From an uncultured Flavobacteriales bacterium (GTDB lineage: Bacteria; Bacteroidota; Bacteroidia; Flavobacteriales; BACL11), in NCBI GenBank assembly GCA_905478765.1, contig CAJQJY010000002.1:1-64000 (forward strand): a DNA stretch of 64,000 nt. Reading direction: 5' to 3'. How positions within the stretch are numbered: the stretch's first letter is position 1; every line of letters starts with the position of its first letter. This document shows positions 6,467 to 14,719 of the stretch, in pieces. Made by a program: the position numbers and the translations under genes. Below the pieces are notes generated by a model. That model saw only the letters and a program-made list of their open reading frames with translations, was not told the origin of the DNA and searched no databases.

Positions 6467-8707
6467 ATGTCATCACAGGCAACACTTACATTAGCTACAC
6501 TTGAACAAGCTCAAGAGATGGGGCTTAGAACAGAAGAATTTAATAAAATTATAGAGATTTTAGGAAGAACTCCTAATTTTACTGAATTAAGTGTTTTTGG
6601 TGTGATGTGGTCAGAGCATTGCTCGTATAAAAACTCTATTGTTTGGCTTAAAACATTACCAAAAGAAGGTCCTCATATGTTAGTTGAAGCAGGAGAGGAG
6701 AATGCAGGACTTGTTGATATTGGTGATGGATTAGCTTGTTGTTTTAAGATTGAGTCGCACAATCATCCATCAGCATTAGAGCCTTATCAAGGAGCTGCTA
6801 CTGGAGTTGGAGGTATAAATAGGGATATATTTACTATGGGTGCAAGGCCAGTGGCTCAATTAAATTCATTGCGTTTTGGTAATATTGAATTGGATAGAAC
6901 AAAATGGTTGGTAAAAGGAGTAACAAAAGGAATTGGTGATTACGGAAATGCTTTCGGGATTCCAATTGTTGGTGGTGAGGTTTTCTTTGATGATTGTTAC
7001 AACACAAATCCTTTAGTAAATGCATTTTCTGCAGGAATAATGAAAAAAGGAGAAATGATTTCTGCTACTTCATCAGGAATTGGAAACCCAGTATTTATTG
7101 TTGGTTCTCGTACGGGTAAAGATGGGATACATGGAGCTTCTTTTGCATCTAAAGATATATCAGAAGATTCAGTAAATGATTTGCCAGCTGTTCAAGTTGG
7201 TGATCCTTTCCAAGAAAAATTATTGTTAGAAGCTACTTTAGAATTAGGAAAAACTGATGCTGTTGTTGGCATGCAAGATATGGGTGCAGCAGGTATTACT
7301 TGTTCGTCAAATGAAATGTCGGCCGCCGGCAAACATGGTATGGATTTATGGTTAGATAAAGTGCCAACTAGGCAAGCAGATATGAAGGATTGGGAAATTC
7401 TTTTATCAGAATCTCAAGAAAGAATGTTGGTTGTTGTACATAAAGGAAAAGAGGATATTGTAAATGCTATTTTTGATAAATGGGATTTATCTTGTGAAGA
7501 AATTGGTGTAGTTACTGAGGGAGAAAGAGTAAGATACTTTATGCATGGTGAATTGGTTGGTGATGTTCCTTGTGATGATTTAGTATTAGGAGGAGGTGCT
7601 CCAGTATATCATAGAGAGTGGAGTGAGCCAGCTTATTATCAAGAGTGGAAAAAATTTCATATTGATAATATTGAGCAACCAAAAGATTTAGTAGAGGTTG
7701 CTAAATTTTTAACAGGCCATGAAAATATTGCATCAAAAAGATGGGTTTATGAGCAGTATGATTCTATGGTAGGTACTGCAAATATGAGTACGAATATGCC
7801 AACTGATGCTGGTGTAGTAAACTTAAAAGAAACAGATAAAGCCTTAGCAATGACGGTTGATTGTAATGCTAGAATGGTAAATGCTGATCCTGAGGAAGGA
7901 ACTGCAATGGCAGTGGCAGAAGCTGCTCGTAATATTGTTTGTTCTGGTGGTATTCCATCAGCAATAACTAATTGTTTAAATTTTGGCAACCCTTATAATC
8001 CTGAAGTGTATTGGCAATTTGTTGGAGCTATTAAAGGGATGAGTAAAGCGTGTCTTAAATTTAACACTCCTGTTACTGGCGGTAATGTAAGTTTCTATAA
8101 CCAATCAGCTGTTGAAGGAACGGAAGTACCTGTTTTCCCAACTCCAACTATTGGTATGCTTGGTATTGTTGAGGATAAAAAGCATGTTACTTCTTTAGCT
8201 TTTAAAGGTAAGTCGGATTTAATATTTTTAATTGGTAAATGTGAGAATGATATTTCTTCATCAGAATATTTAGCTTCTTACCATTGTGTTAAGGAATCAT
8301 CAACTCCAAAGTTTGATTTGGATGCTGAGTATGATATGCAACAAACTGTTACAAAATTAATTAGAGCAGGAGTAATTGAATCAGCTCATGATGTTGCTGA
8401 TGGAGGGTTATTCATGACTCTATTAGAAAGCTCATTTACTAATAACTTAGGATTTGAAATTGTAAGTTGCTCTGAGGCAAGAAAAGATGCTTTCTTGTTT
8501 GGAGAAGGGCCATCAAGAGTAGTGGTTTCTGTTACTGAAACAGGTGAGGATGCTTTCTTAGATACATTAAAAGAATCAAATACTCCTTTTATGTTACTAG
8601 GACATGTTACTAAAGGGAAAATTGTTATTGATGATACTAAATTTGGAATGGTTTCTGAATACAAAGAAATATACAATAAATCGTTAGCTGAAAAGTTAAT
8701 GAAGTAG
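6467..8707 (+). CDS. purL: Phosphoribosylformylglycinamidine synthase subunit PurL
   Basis: PurL converts FGAR, ATP and ammonia to FGAM in purine synthesis. At 746 residues it is the small, PurQ/PurS-dependent form, not the 1200-1300-residue fused enzyme. The N-terminal active-site motif MWSEHCSYKNS (about 46-56), FKIESHNHPS (about 92-101) and the ATP-binding glycine-rich segments (GAATGVGGINRDI, GGLFMTLLE) are all visible. PurQ and PurS are not in the window and must be encoded elsewhere. The gene stands alone between an acyltransferase gene and a convergent TonB receptor. Confidence 0.97.
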   Translation: MSSQATLTLATLEQAQEMGLRTEEFNKIIEILGRTPNFTELSVFGVMWSEHCSYKNSIVWLKTLPKEGPHMLVEAGEENAGLVDIGDGLACCFKIESHNHPSALEPYQGAATGVGGINRDIFTMGARPVAQLNSLRFGNIELDRTKWLVKGVTKGIGDYGNAFGIPIVGGEVFFDDCYNTNPLVNAFSAGIMKKGEMISATSSGIGNPVFIVGSRTGKDGIHGASFASKDISEDSVNDLPAVQVGDPFQEKLLLEATLELGKTDAVVGMQDMGAAGITCSSNEMSAAGKHGMDLWLDKVPTRQADMKDWEILLSESQERMLVVVHKGKEDIVNAIFDKWDLSCEEIGVVTEGERVRYFMHGELVGDVPCDDLVLGGGAPVYHREWSEPAYYQEWKKFHIDNIEQPKDLVEVAKFLTGHENIASKRWVYEQYDSMVGTANMSTNMPTDAGVVNLKETDKALAMTVDCNARMVNADPEEGTAMAVAEAARNIVCSGGIPSAITNCLNFGNPYNPEVYWQFVGAIKGMSKACLKFNTPVTGGNVSFYNQSAVEGTEVPVFPTPTIGMLGIVEDKKHVTSLAFKGKSDLIFLIGKCENDISSSEYLASYHCVKESSTPKFDLDAEYDMQQTVTKLIRAGVIESAHDVADGGLFMTLLESSFTNNLGFEIVSCSEARKDAFLFGEGPSRVVVSVTETGEDAFLDTLKESNTPFMLLGHVTKGKIVIDDTKFGMVSEYKEIYNKSLAEKLMK

Positions 8708-8804
8708 ATGTGAAAATTGTTACTAAATCTTAAAAAAAATCAGAGCATTTGCTAGGCTTTTTTGTTTTGGCATAAATTTTGTTTATTAAGTTGTTAGCTC
8801 TTTG

Positions 8805-11249
8805 CTAAAAACTAATAATTAGTTTAGTATTAAGTTGCCTTGCCGTAAGGTAGTTAGGTACGGCATATTGTCTTCCTGTAATATCGGCAACCCATAGGTA
8901 AGAAACGGTATTGTTAATATCCAACAGGTTAAATACTTCTGCACTAACCCAAATGCTATTAAAAGCATTCAGCCATTTGATTCTACTTTTTTTATTTTCA
9001 TCTTTTAGCACTGCAGAAAAACCAATATCCACCCTTCTGTAATCAGGGATGCGTAAAACATCTTGGTGCTTTTCACTATTAGGAGGACCAAAGGATAAAC
9101 CTGTTCCGTATATAAGGTTTAAGTGCATTTTGTAGTTAGGGTTTCCAGGAATATAATCCTGAAAAAACATAGAAAAATTTACTCTTTGGTCAGTTGGTCT
9201 TGGAATAAAACCAGCTTCAGATGAGCTTCCATCAGCATTAGTGATATAATCCCCAACTATATCTTCCTCAGTTTTCATTACTGATAAACTAGCCCAACTT
9301 TCTACTCCACTAACAAACTCCCCATTTATTTTCATATCAATACCTTTAGCGTATCCGTTTGACAAATTATTGGCTAAATATTGTATGCGAACATTATCAA
9401 CTTTATAAGGAATGAGGTTTTCTAAGTTTTTGTAATACACTTCCGTTATCCATTTGAACGGTCTTCCCCAACTGTAAAATAAATAATCAGCCCCCATTAC
9501 ATAGTGTGTTGATTTTTGAGCTTTAATATTTGAATTAAGTGTTCCTTCAGGAGTTCTTAGCTCTTTGTAAAAAGGAGATTGGTAATAAATACCACTTGCT
9601 GCACGGAAAACAATATCCTTTTTCCAAAGTGGGGCATAGGCAATAGTTGCTCTTGGGCTAAGAAGTAATTCCTCATTATATGTCCAATAACTACCTCTTG
9701 TACCTGCATTTATAGTAATGTTATTAATGTCTTTTGAAAACTGCATATACCCAGAGTTTCTGTAAGATGATAAATTGATTTGAGTTTTTAAAAGCTCACT
9801 CATTACTATCTGCTGATTTGGATCAGCTTCTCCACCTAAATTATCATTTGGATGAGGGTAGTTGAAAAATGCAGAGTCAATTAAATTCCACTCTGATATT
9901 TTATCTTCAATTTCTTCTTTTTGTGCTCGTAATCCCCAATCTACTTTTAGGTCTTCATTATTGTAATTTCCTTTATGAGAAAAGTTCATTACACTAGCAT
10001 TTAAGCTGTTTCTGGCATGGTTGATGTATTTCCCAACTCCTCTATCAAAAGCGATATTTCCAAAATCGTCTGATCCTAAATTGTTTTCTAATTGATACAG
10101 CCAATACTCCCCAAGTATGTCAAAGTTTTCTTGTTCAAAGGTTTGAAATGCTGAGGTTGTAAATTGAATATTTAAATAAGTTGAAGGCTGGTAAGTTGTG
10201 CTGAGTGCACCAAAATAAGTTTCGTATTTATCTACCTCTTTCCCTTCAAAGAAAATAGTAAGTTTTAGTGCTTCATTTAGGGTTCCAAATTCAGTATCTC
10301 TATTTTCAGGAATCATAGTATATTCATTTTTACTAATGTTTCCTAAAAAGCTAATTTGCCAATTGGTATTTAGCTCATAGTTAATAAAAGTTTGTAAGTC
10401 AGAAAACTTTGGAATATAGTCTGCTTTTGTGTCCATAGCATTCAATACATATTCGTTTGTTTTATGTCTGGCGCCAACCAAATAGGAGAATCTTCCATTT
10501 TTACTTGCTCCTTCAAAATGAGCAGAACTACCAAGCATACTGAGTTGTAAGCTAGCAATATTTTCTCTTGGTCTTTTGTAAGTAATATCTAAAACTGATG
10601 ACATTTTATCACCATACTTGGCTTCAAAACCTCCTGCTGAAAATAAGATACTACTAACCATGTCAGTATTCACAAAACTTAAACCTTCTTGTTGCCCTGC
10701 GCGAATTAAAAACGGACGATAAACTTCAATTCCATTTACATAAACTAGGTTTTCATCAAAGTTACCTCCTCTTACAGAATATTGTGAGCTCAACTCATTA
10801 GCCGAACTTACTCCTGGTAAAGTCTTAAGTATTGCCTCAATACCTCCTTGACTACCAGGTAAAATCTTTACATGCTTAGGTTTAATTCTGTTAAAAGATA
10901 CTTTTCTGCTTTTTTTATCTTTTACTATTACATCATTTAGTAAAGTGTTTTTTGCTTTTAGTTGAATGTTAAGCGTGTAGTTTTGTCCCCTTTTAAGCAT
11001 TGGTAGTCTTATCTTCTCTATTTCATATCCAATAAAACTATAAGCAACTATCATTGATTTATTGGCAGGGACTTCCATGTTATAGCTTCCATCATTTAAT
11101 GAGGTAGCTCCGATACTTGTATTTAAAATAGCAATATTTACAGAAGGAATCGTCTTGTTTTCTTCATCGGTAATAGTACCACTAATGCTCTGGCTAAACC
11201 CATGAAAGGAAAGTATTAAAAATAAAGTAAGTAAGGGTACTTTGCGCAT
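8805..11249 (-). CDS. TonB-dependent outer-membrane receptor with CarboxypepD_reg domain
   Basis: An 814-residue outer-membrane beta-barrel protein. It has a signal peptide (about 1-20), a carboxypeptidase-regulatory-like domain (about 21-105, SISGTITDEENKTIPSVNIAI), a plug domain (about 125-230, with LPGVSSANELSSQYSVRGG and YVNGIEVYRPF) and a long C-terminal barrel. No SusD-like partner is adjacent, so it is probably not a polysaccharide-utilisation receptor; siderophore, metal or peptide uptake is possible. The substrate is unknown. I chose ATG 11249; an upstream in-frame TTG at 11258 lies inside the promoter element TATTTTTG (minus strand 11263-11256), 6 nt before the ATG. Confidence 0.9.
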   Translation of the reverse strand: MRKVPLLTLFLILSFHGFSQSISGTITDEENKTIPSVNIAILNTSIGATSLNDGSYNMEVPANKSMIVAYSFIGYEIEKIRLPMLKRGQNYTLNIQLKAKNTLLNDVIVKDKKSRKVSFNRIKPKHVKILPGSQGGIEAILKTLPGVSSANELSSQYSVRGGNFDENLVYVNGIEVYRPFLIRAGQQEGLSFVNTDMVSSILFSAGGFEAKYGDKMSSVLDITYKRPRENIASLQLSMLGSSAHFEGASKNGRFSYLVGARHKTNEYVLNAMDTKADYIPKFSDLQTFINYELNTNWQISFLGNISKNEYTMIPENRDTEFGTLNEALKLTIFFEGKEVDKYETYFGALSTTYQPSTYLNIQFTTSAFQTFEQENFDILGEYWLYQLENNLGSDDFGNIAFDRGVGKYINHARNSLNASVMNFSHKGNYNNEDLKVDWGLRAQKEEIEDKISEWNLIDSAFFNYPHPNDNLGGEADPNQQIVMSELLKTQINLSSYRNSGYMQFSKDINNITINAGTRGSYWTYNEELLLSPRATIAYAPLWKKDIVFRAASGIYYQSPFYKELRTPEGTLNSNIKAQKSTHYVMGADYLFYSWGRPFKWITEVYYKNLENLIPYKVDNVRIQYLANNLSNGYAKGIDMKINGEFVSGVESWASLSVMKTEEDIVGDYITNADGSSSEAGFIPRPTDQRVNFSMFFQDYIPGNPNYKMHLNLIYGTGLSFGPPNSEKHQDVLRIPDYRRVDIGFSAVLKDENKKSRIKWLNAFNSIWVSAEVFNLLDINNTVSYLWVADITGRQYAVPNYLTARQLNTKLIISF

Positions 11250-11255
11250 AAGTTG

Positions 11256-11263
11256 CAAAAATA
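11256..11263 (-). promoter_or_regulatory. -7 element TATTTTTG 6 nt before the TonB-receptor ATG
   Basis: The minus strand reads TATTTTTG-CAACTT-ATG. The element overlaps the alternative TTG codon, which argues for the ATG start. The transcript would have almost no 5' leader. Confidence 0.45.
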
Positions 11264-11331
11264 AGATTTAAATTAGAATACTAAACTATCTGAATTCAAG
11301 TTTAGTATATTTGCATAAAAAAATTAAAATC

Positions 11332-11712
11332 ATGTTAAAATCAAATTTTTTTTCAGCTACTTTAGTGCCAGCTTTTTATTTAATGATAGGTGTTGTATTT
11401 ATTTTTGCTCCTGAAATCCCAAGTGCAGACTTAAAAATTGAATATGAAAAGATAAAAATTTCATTACTGTTTACTCAAGAAATTGGTGTTTTTTTTATTA
11501 TTTTTTCTATTTTATTAAGGCAAATCTATAACACATCTAAAGAGGTTTATTTATTAATGAATAATACCTTTAAGTTTGTGTTATTGCTTGCTGCAATAGT
11601 ATGTCCTTACTTATATTACCATACTAAAGCTTCACAACTTTTGGTAATTTTTGGGATTAACATCTGCTTTATTGTCCTTTTGCAATACGAAAAATTACAA
11701 GCTAAAAAATAA
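11332..11712 (+). CDS. Small four-helix membrane protein, unknown function
   Basis: A 126-residue hydrophobic protein with about four membrane segments (roughly 9-27, 45-61, 77-97 and 101-117). It is not a family I recognise; similar 4-TM proteins in Bacteroidota are annotated as hypothetical or DoxX-like, but no diagnostic motif is visible. The ATG at 11332 is preferred over the upstream TTG at 11311, which falls inside the -7 element TATATTTG (11306-11313). It ends 2 nt before the ArsC-like gene, so the two form an operon and may share a role. Confidence 0.7.
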   Translation: MLKSNFFSATLVPAFYLMIGVVFIFAPEIPSADLKIEYEKIKISLLFTQEIGVFFIIFSILLRQIYNTSKEVYLLMNNTFKFVLLLAAIVCPYLYYHTKASQLLVIFGINICFIVLLQYEKLQAKK

Positions 11713-11714
11713 TT

Positions 11715-12131
11715 ATGCAAAAAGTACTGATACTTTGTACGGGTAATTCGTGCCGATCACAAATGGCTGAAGGATTCTTGAAATATTTTTCACCAAATAC
11801 ACAGGTTAGTAGTGCTGGTACTAAACCAGAGGATCTCAACGCTTTTGCAGTTGAAGCAATGGCAAATATTGGTATTGATATTTCTAATTTTAAATCAAAT
11901 CATGCTGATGAATATGCTGATATTGATTTTGATTTTGTGTTTACATTGTGTGATAATGCAAATGAGATTTGCCCAATTTATCCAAATGCAAAGAAATTAA
12001 TTCATAATTCCTTTTCTGACCCTGCTAATGCTATAGGTACTAAAGACGAGCAATTATTAATTTACAGTCAAGTTCGTGATCAAATAAAAGATTATATGCA
12101 GAATTTTGCTGAAAATAATCTTAAAAAGTAA
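11715..12131 (+). CDS. ArsC-like low-molecular-weight phosphatase / arsenate reductase
   Basis: A 138-residue protein with the low-molecular-weight phosphatase fold. The P-loop CTGNSCRSQMAEG starts at residue 8, and the later pair in FTLCDNANEICPIYP (Cys about 78 and 85) matches the redox cysteine pair of thioredoxin-coupled arsenate reductases. The aspartate in SFSDPANA is in the position of the general acid. It would therefore reduce arsenate to arsenite through an intramolecular disulfide cascade. No ArsR or ArsB gene is adjacent; the only partner is the upstream 4-TM protein. Its end overlaps the convergent M23 gene by 11 bp. Confidence 0.85.
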   Translation: MQKVLILCTGNSCRSQMAEGFLKYFSPNTQVSSAGTKPEDLNAFAVEAMANIGIDISNFKSNHADEYADIDFDFVFTLCDNANEICPIYPNAKKLIHNSFSDPANAIGTKDEQLLIYSQVRDQIKDYMQNFAENNLKK

Positions 12132-13821
12132 AATCAGCTGTGTAAAATTTCTCATTATTAACATTATCTGTTACTTTTAAAGTAAAAGTGTGATTTCCTT
12201 TTGTAAGTTTTTTATCAATATCATATCTTAATAGATTTTTTTTATAGTCGTAATCCATCAAAATCCATTTTCCATCAATCATTCCTCTGTAGGATTTTAT
12301 ACCACTATCATTATCTTTAATAGTTAGTTTTATTGTTGTTTGAGTATTGATTTTTTTTCCAGGATAAATATTCACTGCCTTCACTTCAGGCTTTATTGTG
12401 TCTGCAATAATGCAGAAATTACCAAACTGTCTTGTTTTTGTTCTAATTATACTATCTTTCCAAACACCTCCAATATACCAATAGTTTCCTTTTATATCTG
12501 TATTCGCAATATAGGTTTTACTTTTTATTGAATCAGGAACAATTGCTTTTATTGAAAGAACATATTTTTTATGCACTGGTGTATTGTCAAAATGAACATG
12601 ATGTACTTTCCCGAAGACTCCATCTATAGAGTCTGTTGTTTCGTACTGAAACATAATTGGTTCATATAAAGAATTGGCTTGCATGTGGATATTTAGTTCA
12701 TTATCTTTAAAGATATTAACTTTATTTACAGCAAAATGTGTATTGATATTATCTTTTGGAGCTGGGCATCTATTTAAATATGGATTGTTTGTTGATTTGA
12801 TATTAAAATCTAATTTTGAAATATTGCCGTAAATATCTGTTACTTCTAGTGAGATAAGATGAATTAAAGTATCTTGAATATTAATTATTCCATCATTTAT
12901 TAAATTTGAATAATTCGTAAGTTTATTGTGGGGAAGTTTATAGCACCTGTGGTATTTATTTTTACTTTCTTTTTTTTCAGCATAATCAATATGAGCATTT
13001 ATAAATCTACTAGTACTAAAATCTAGTTCATCAACTGTAAATTTGTAACAGATATTTGTATCAACACAAAGTTTGATGCTGTAAACACCATTCTTATTAT
13101 AACTGTCATTTAGTTTGTCATAAGTGAAAATACCTAAACCAAAACTCCCATTAATTATTGGTGTTTCATCAATTGAATATTCGTTATTAGTTTTTTTAAT
13201 ATTTATAATTTTACTTTTTTTGTAACCATCAATTAGCGTAGTGTCAAAGGCATATATTTTTAATTTTTTTAAAGTAGGGGGAGTAGTGTCCTCTATTTCA
13301 AACCCAAACTGTAAGGGGTTTATTGGATGCTCATTTTTAGTGTTTCTAATCTCAAAATGTAAATGTGCACCCTCACTTCCTCCACTATTTCCTGATAAAG
13401 CAATAACTTCTCCTTTTTTAATTTGTATAGCAGCTGCATTTGGGTAAAAATTTATTTCAAAGCTTTCTTTTTGGTATTGCTTTCTCTTTACAATGCTGTC
13501 AATTTTCGCATTAAACTTTTGCAAATGTGCATAAACTGAAGTGTGTCCTGTTTGAGGGTGGGTGATGTATAAAGCCTTTCCGTACCCCCAAGTTGAAACT
13601 TTAATTCTCGATATATATCCATCAGCAATTGAGTAAACTTTCTGTCCTTCAACACCTTCTGTTTTTATATCAATTCCTGCATGAAAATGATTTCCTCTTA
13701 ATTCTCCAAAAGTACCGGAAAGTAACATTTTAAAATTAAGTGGAGCGCTATATTCTTGGGCCGTTGTATTAGTGTAAGTTAATAGAATAACTATAAGTAA
13801 AAAGGATTTTAATATTTTCAT
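12121..13821 (-). CDS. M23 family metallopeptidase, secreted
   Basis: A 566-residue protein with a signal peptide (about 1-21) and an N-terminal LytM/M23 peptidase domain (about 30-170). The zinc ligands are recognisable in GNHFHAGIDIKTEG (H..D) and GAHLHFEIRNT (HxH). The rest (about 180-566) is a long beta-rich region of repeated Ig-like segments ending in KLTIKDNDSGIKSYRG and KLTKGNHTFTLKVTDN. It probably cleaves peptidoglycan cross-bridges in the periplasm, or acts as a non-hydrolytic envelope factor like other large Bacteroidota M23 proteins. It is divergent from the zap operon and convergent with arsC, with an 11-bp overlap. Confidence 0.88.
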   Translation of the reverse strand: MKILKSFLLIVILLTYTNTTAQEYSAPLNFKMLLSGTFGELRGNHFHAGIDIKTEGVEGQKVYSIADGYISRIKVSTWGYGKALYITHPQTGHTSVYAHLQKFNAKIDSIVKRKQYQKESFEINFYPNAAAIQIKKGEVIALSGNSGGSEGAHLHFEIRNTKNEHPINPLQFGFEIEDTTPPTLKKLKIYAFDTTLIDGYKKSKIINIKKTNNEYSIDETPIINGSFGLGIFTYDKLNDSYNKNGVYSIKLCVDTNICYKFTVDELDFSTSRFINAHIDYAEKKESKNKYHRCYKLPHNKLTNYSNLINDGIINIQDTLIHLISLEVTDIYGNISKLDFNIKSTNNPYLNRCPAPKDNINTHFAVNKVNIFKDNELNIHMQANSLYEPIMFQYETTDSIDGVFGKVHHVHFDNTPVHKKYVLSIKAIVPDSIKSKTYIANTDIKGNYWYIGGVWKDSIIRTKTRQFGNFCIIADTIKPEVKAVNIYPGKKINTQTTIKLTIKDNDSGIKSYRGMIDGKWILMDYDYKKNLLRYDIDKKLTKGNHTFTLKVTDNVNNEKFYTADFTF

Positions 13822-13900
13822 TTGGTTTTGAAAAATAATGTTTTGTAAAAGTTTAGCAAATATAACATCAAAAAAGCGGGATTATTATATTTAAAATATC

Positions 13901-13908
13901 TAAGTTTG
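13901..13908 (+). promoter_or_regulatory. -7 element TAAGTTTG for the zap operon
   Basis: TAAGTTTG matches TAnnTTTG and lies 16 nt before the GTG start at 13925. It supports transcription of the coiled-coil gene and zapA from here. Confidence 0.5.
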
Positions 13909-13924
13909 TAACAATTATTTTGAA

Positions 13925-14206
13925 GTGAAAACGATTATAGATAACATAGAGTTAAAAGTTGGAAAACTGATTGAAAAGTACGACCAGATTAATGCTGAAA
14001 AATTAGATTTACAGAGAAATAATAATACTTTGAATGTAAGGTTACAAGAGAAAGAAAGCCAAATTGTCGATTTGCAGGATAAAGTAAAACTCATGAATAT
14101 CTCAAAGTCAGTTGATACTAGTAAGGAGGAAGTGAAATCAACAAGATTAAAGATCAATGAGTATGTGCGGGAGATAGATAAATGTATTGCGTTACTAAAT
14201 AAATAG
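13925..14206 (+). CDS. ZapB-like coiled-coil protein upstream of zapA
   Basis: A 93-residue protein, almost entirely heptad-patterned and charged (about 5-60), ending in the segment KINEYVREIDKCIALLNK that is conserved in the gene preceding zapA in Bacteroidota. It probably assists the division ring together with ZapA, as a functional analogue of ZapB; this is inference from shape and context. The start is GTG 13925: the next ATG would remove more than half the protein. A -7 element TAAGTTTG lies 16 nt upstream. zapA begins 8 nt after its stop. Confidence 0.75.
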   Translation: MKTIIDNIELKVGKLIEKYDQINAEKLDLQRNNNTLNVRLQEKESQIVDLQDKVKLMNISKSVDTSKEEVKSTRLKINEYVREIDKCIALLNK

Positions 14207-14213
14207 AATTAAA

Positions 14214-14501
14214 TTGGGAGATAAATTATCGATAAAACTGCATATTGCAAATCGTATTTACCCTATGAAGATTGAGCGTGAATCAGAAGAATACATCAGA
14301 AATGCTGTAAAGCAAATTGAAGGTAGACTTAAGTTTTATGAAGAGAATTACGCTATTAAGGATAAGCAGGATTTACTTGCAATGTGCCTTATTGAATATG
14401 CTTCAAAGTTTGAATCTGTGAATATAAAAAACGTTGTTGAAGATGATGGTCTAACTGAAAAGTTAACTGAAATTGAGGCAATAATAAGTAGCAAAATTTA
14501 A
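14214..14501 (+). CDS. zapA: Cell division protein ZapA
   Basis: A 95-residue ZapA homologue that binds and bundles FtsZ at the division site. The N-terminus DKLSIKLHIANRIYPMKIERESEEYIRNAVKQI is the typical ZapA fold, followed by a C-terminal helix. The start is TTG 14214 (TTGGGAGATAAA); the first ATG would delete the conserved first strand, so a non-AUG start is required. It follows the coiled-coil gene by 8 nt and precedes a 6S RNA gene and rny. Confidence 0.9.
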   Translation: MGDKLSIKLHIANRIYPMKIERESEEYIRNAVKQIEGRLKFYEENYAIKDKQDLLAMCLIEYASKFESVNIKNVVEDDGLTEKLTEIEAIISSKI

Positions 14502-14523
14502 ATAGTTCTTTTAAAACAATATT

Positions 14524-14700
14524 ATCCCGTATTAATATTTTTGTTAAACTCAACACTTAAAGTATTGGGGTTTGACTCGAGTTGTTAAAAACAGGCCTCA
14601 ACCCTTTGGGTTCTCAATTTGAGACAGTGGAAGTTTGCAATATTTCGGCATCCCTATTCATGTTATTTTGGAGTTTTTCAGAAGTTAATACGGGATTTTT
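14524..14700 (+). ncRNA. ssrS: 6S RNA (6S-Flavo type), ssrS
   Basis: Between zapA and rny lies a 177-nt element closed by a perfect 12-bp inverted repeat: ATCCCGTATTAA at 14524-14535 and TTAATACGGGAT at 14685-14696, followed by TTTTT. The interior holds further pairing segments, including a GC-rich hairpin around 14594-14624 (GGCCTCAACCC...GGGTTCTCAATTTGAG). Length, long closing helix with an open central region, terminal U-run and position next to zapA all fit the 6S RNA, which binds RNA polymerase holoenzyme. The Flavobacteria form is the Rfam 6S-Flavo family. Exact ends are estimated. An antisense frame across it has no coding features. Confidence 0.82.
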
Positions 14701-14719
14701 ATAATCATTAAAATAAAAC

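Noticed and set aside
8386-8676. Antisense open frame within purL
   Set aside because: purL is intact and highly conserved here; the opposite frame shows no domain.
8735-8770. Possible terminator after purL (AGC-ATTT-GCT between an A-run and a T-run)
   Set aside because: Only three GC-containing pairs form and the flanking bases mismatch; too weak to list as a feature.
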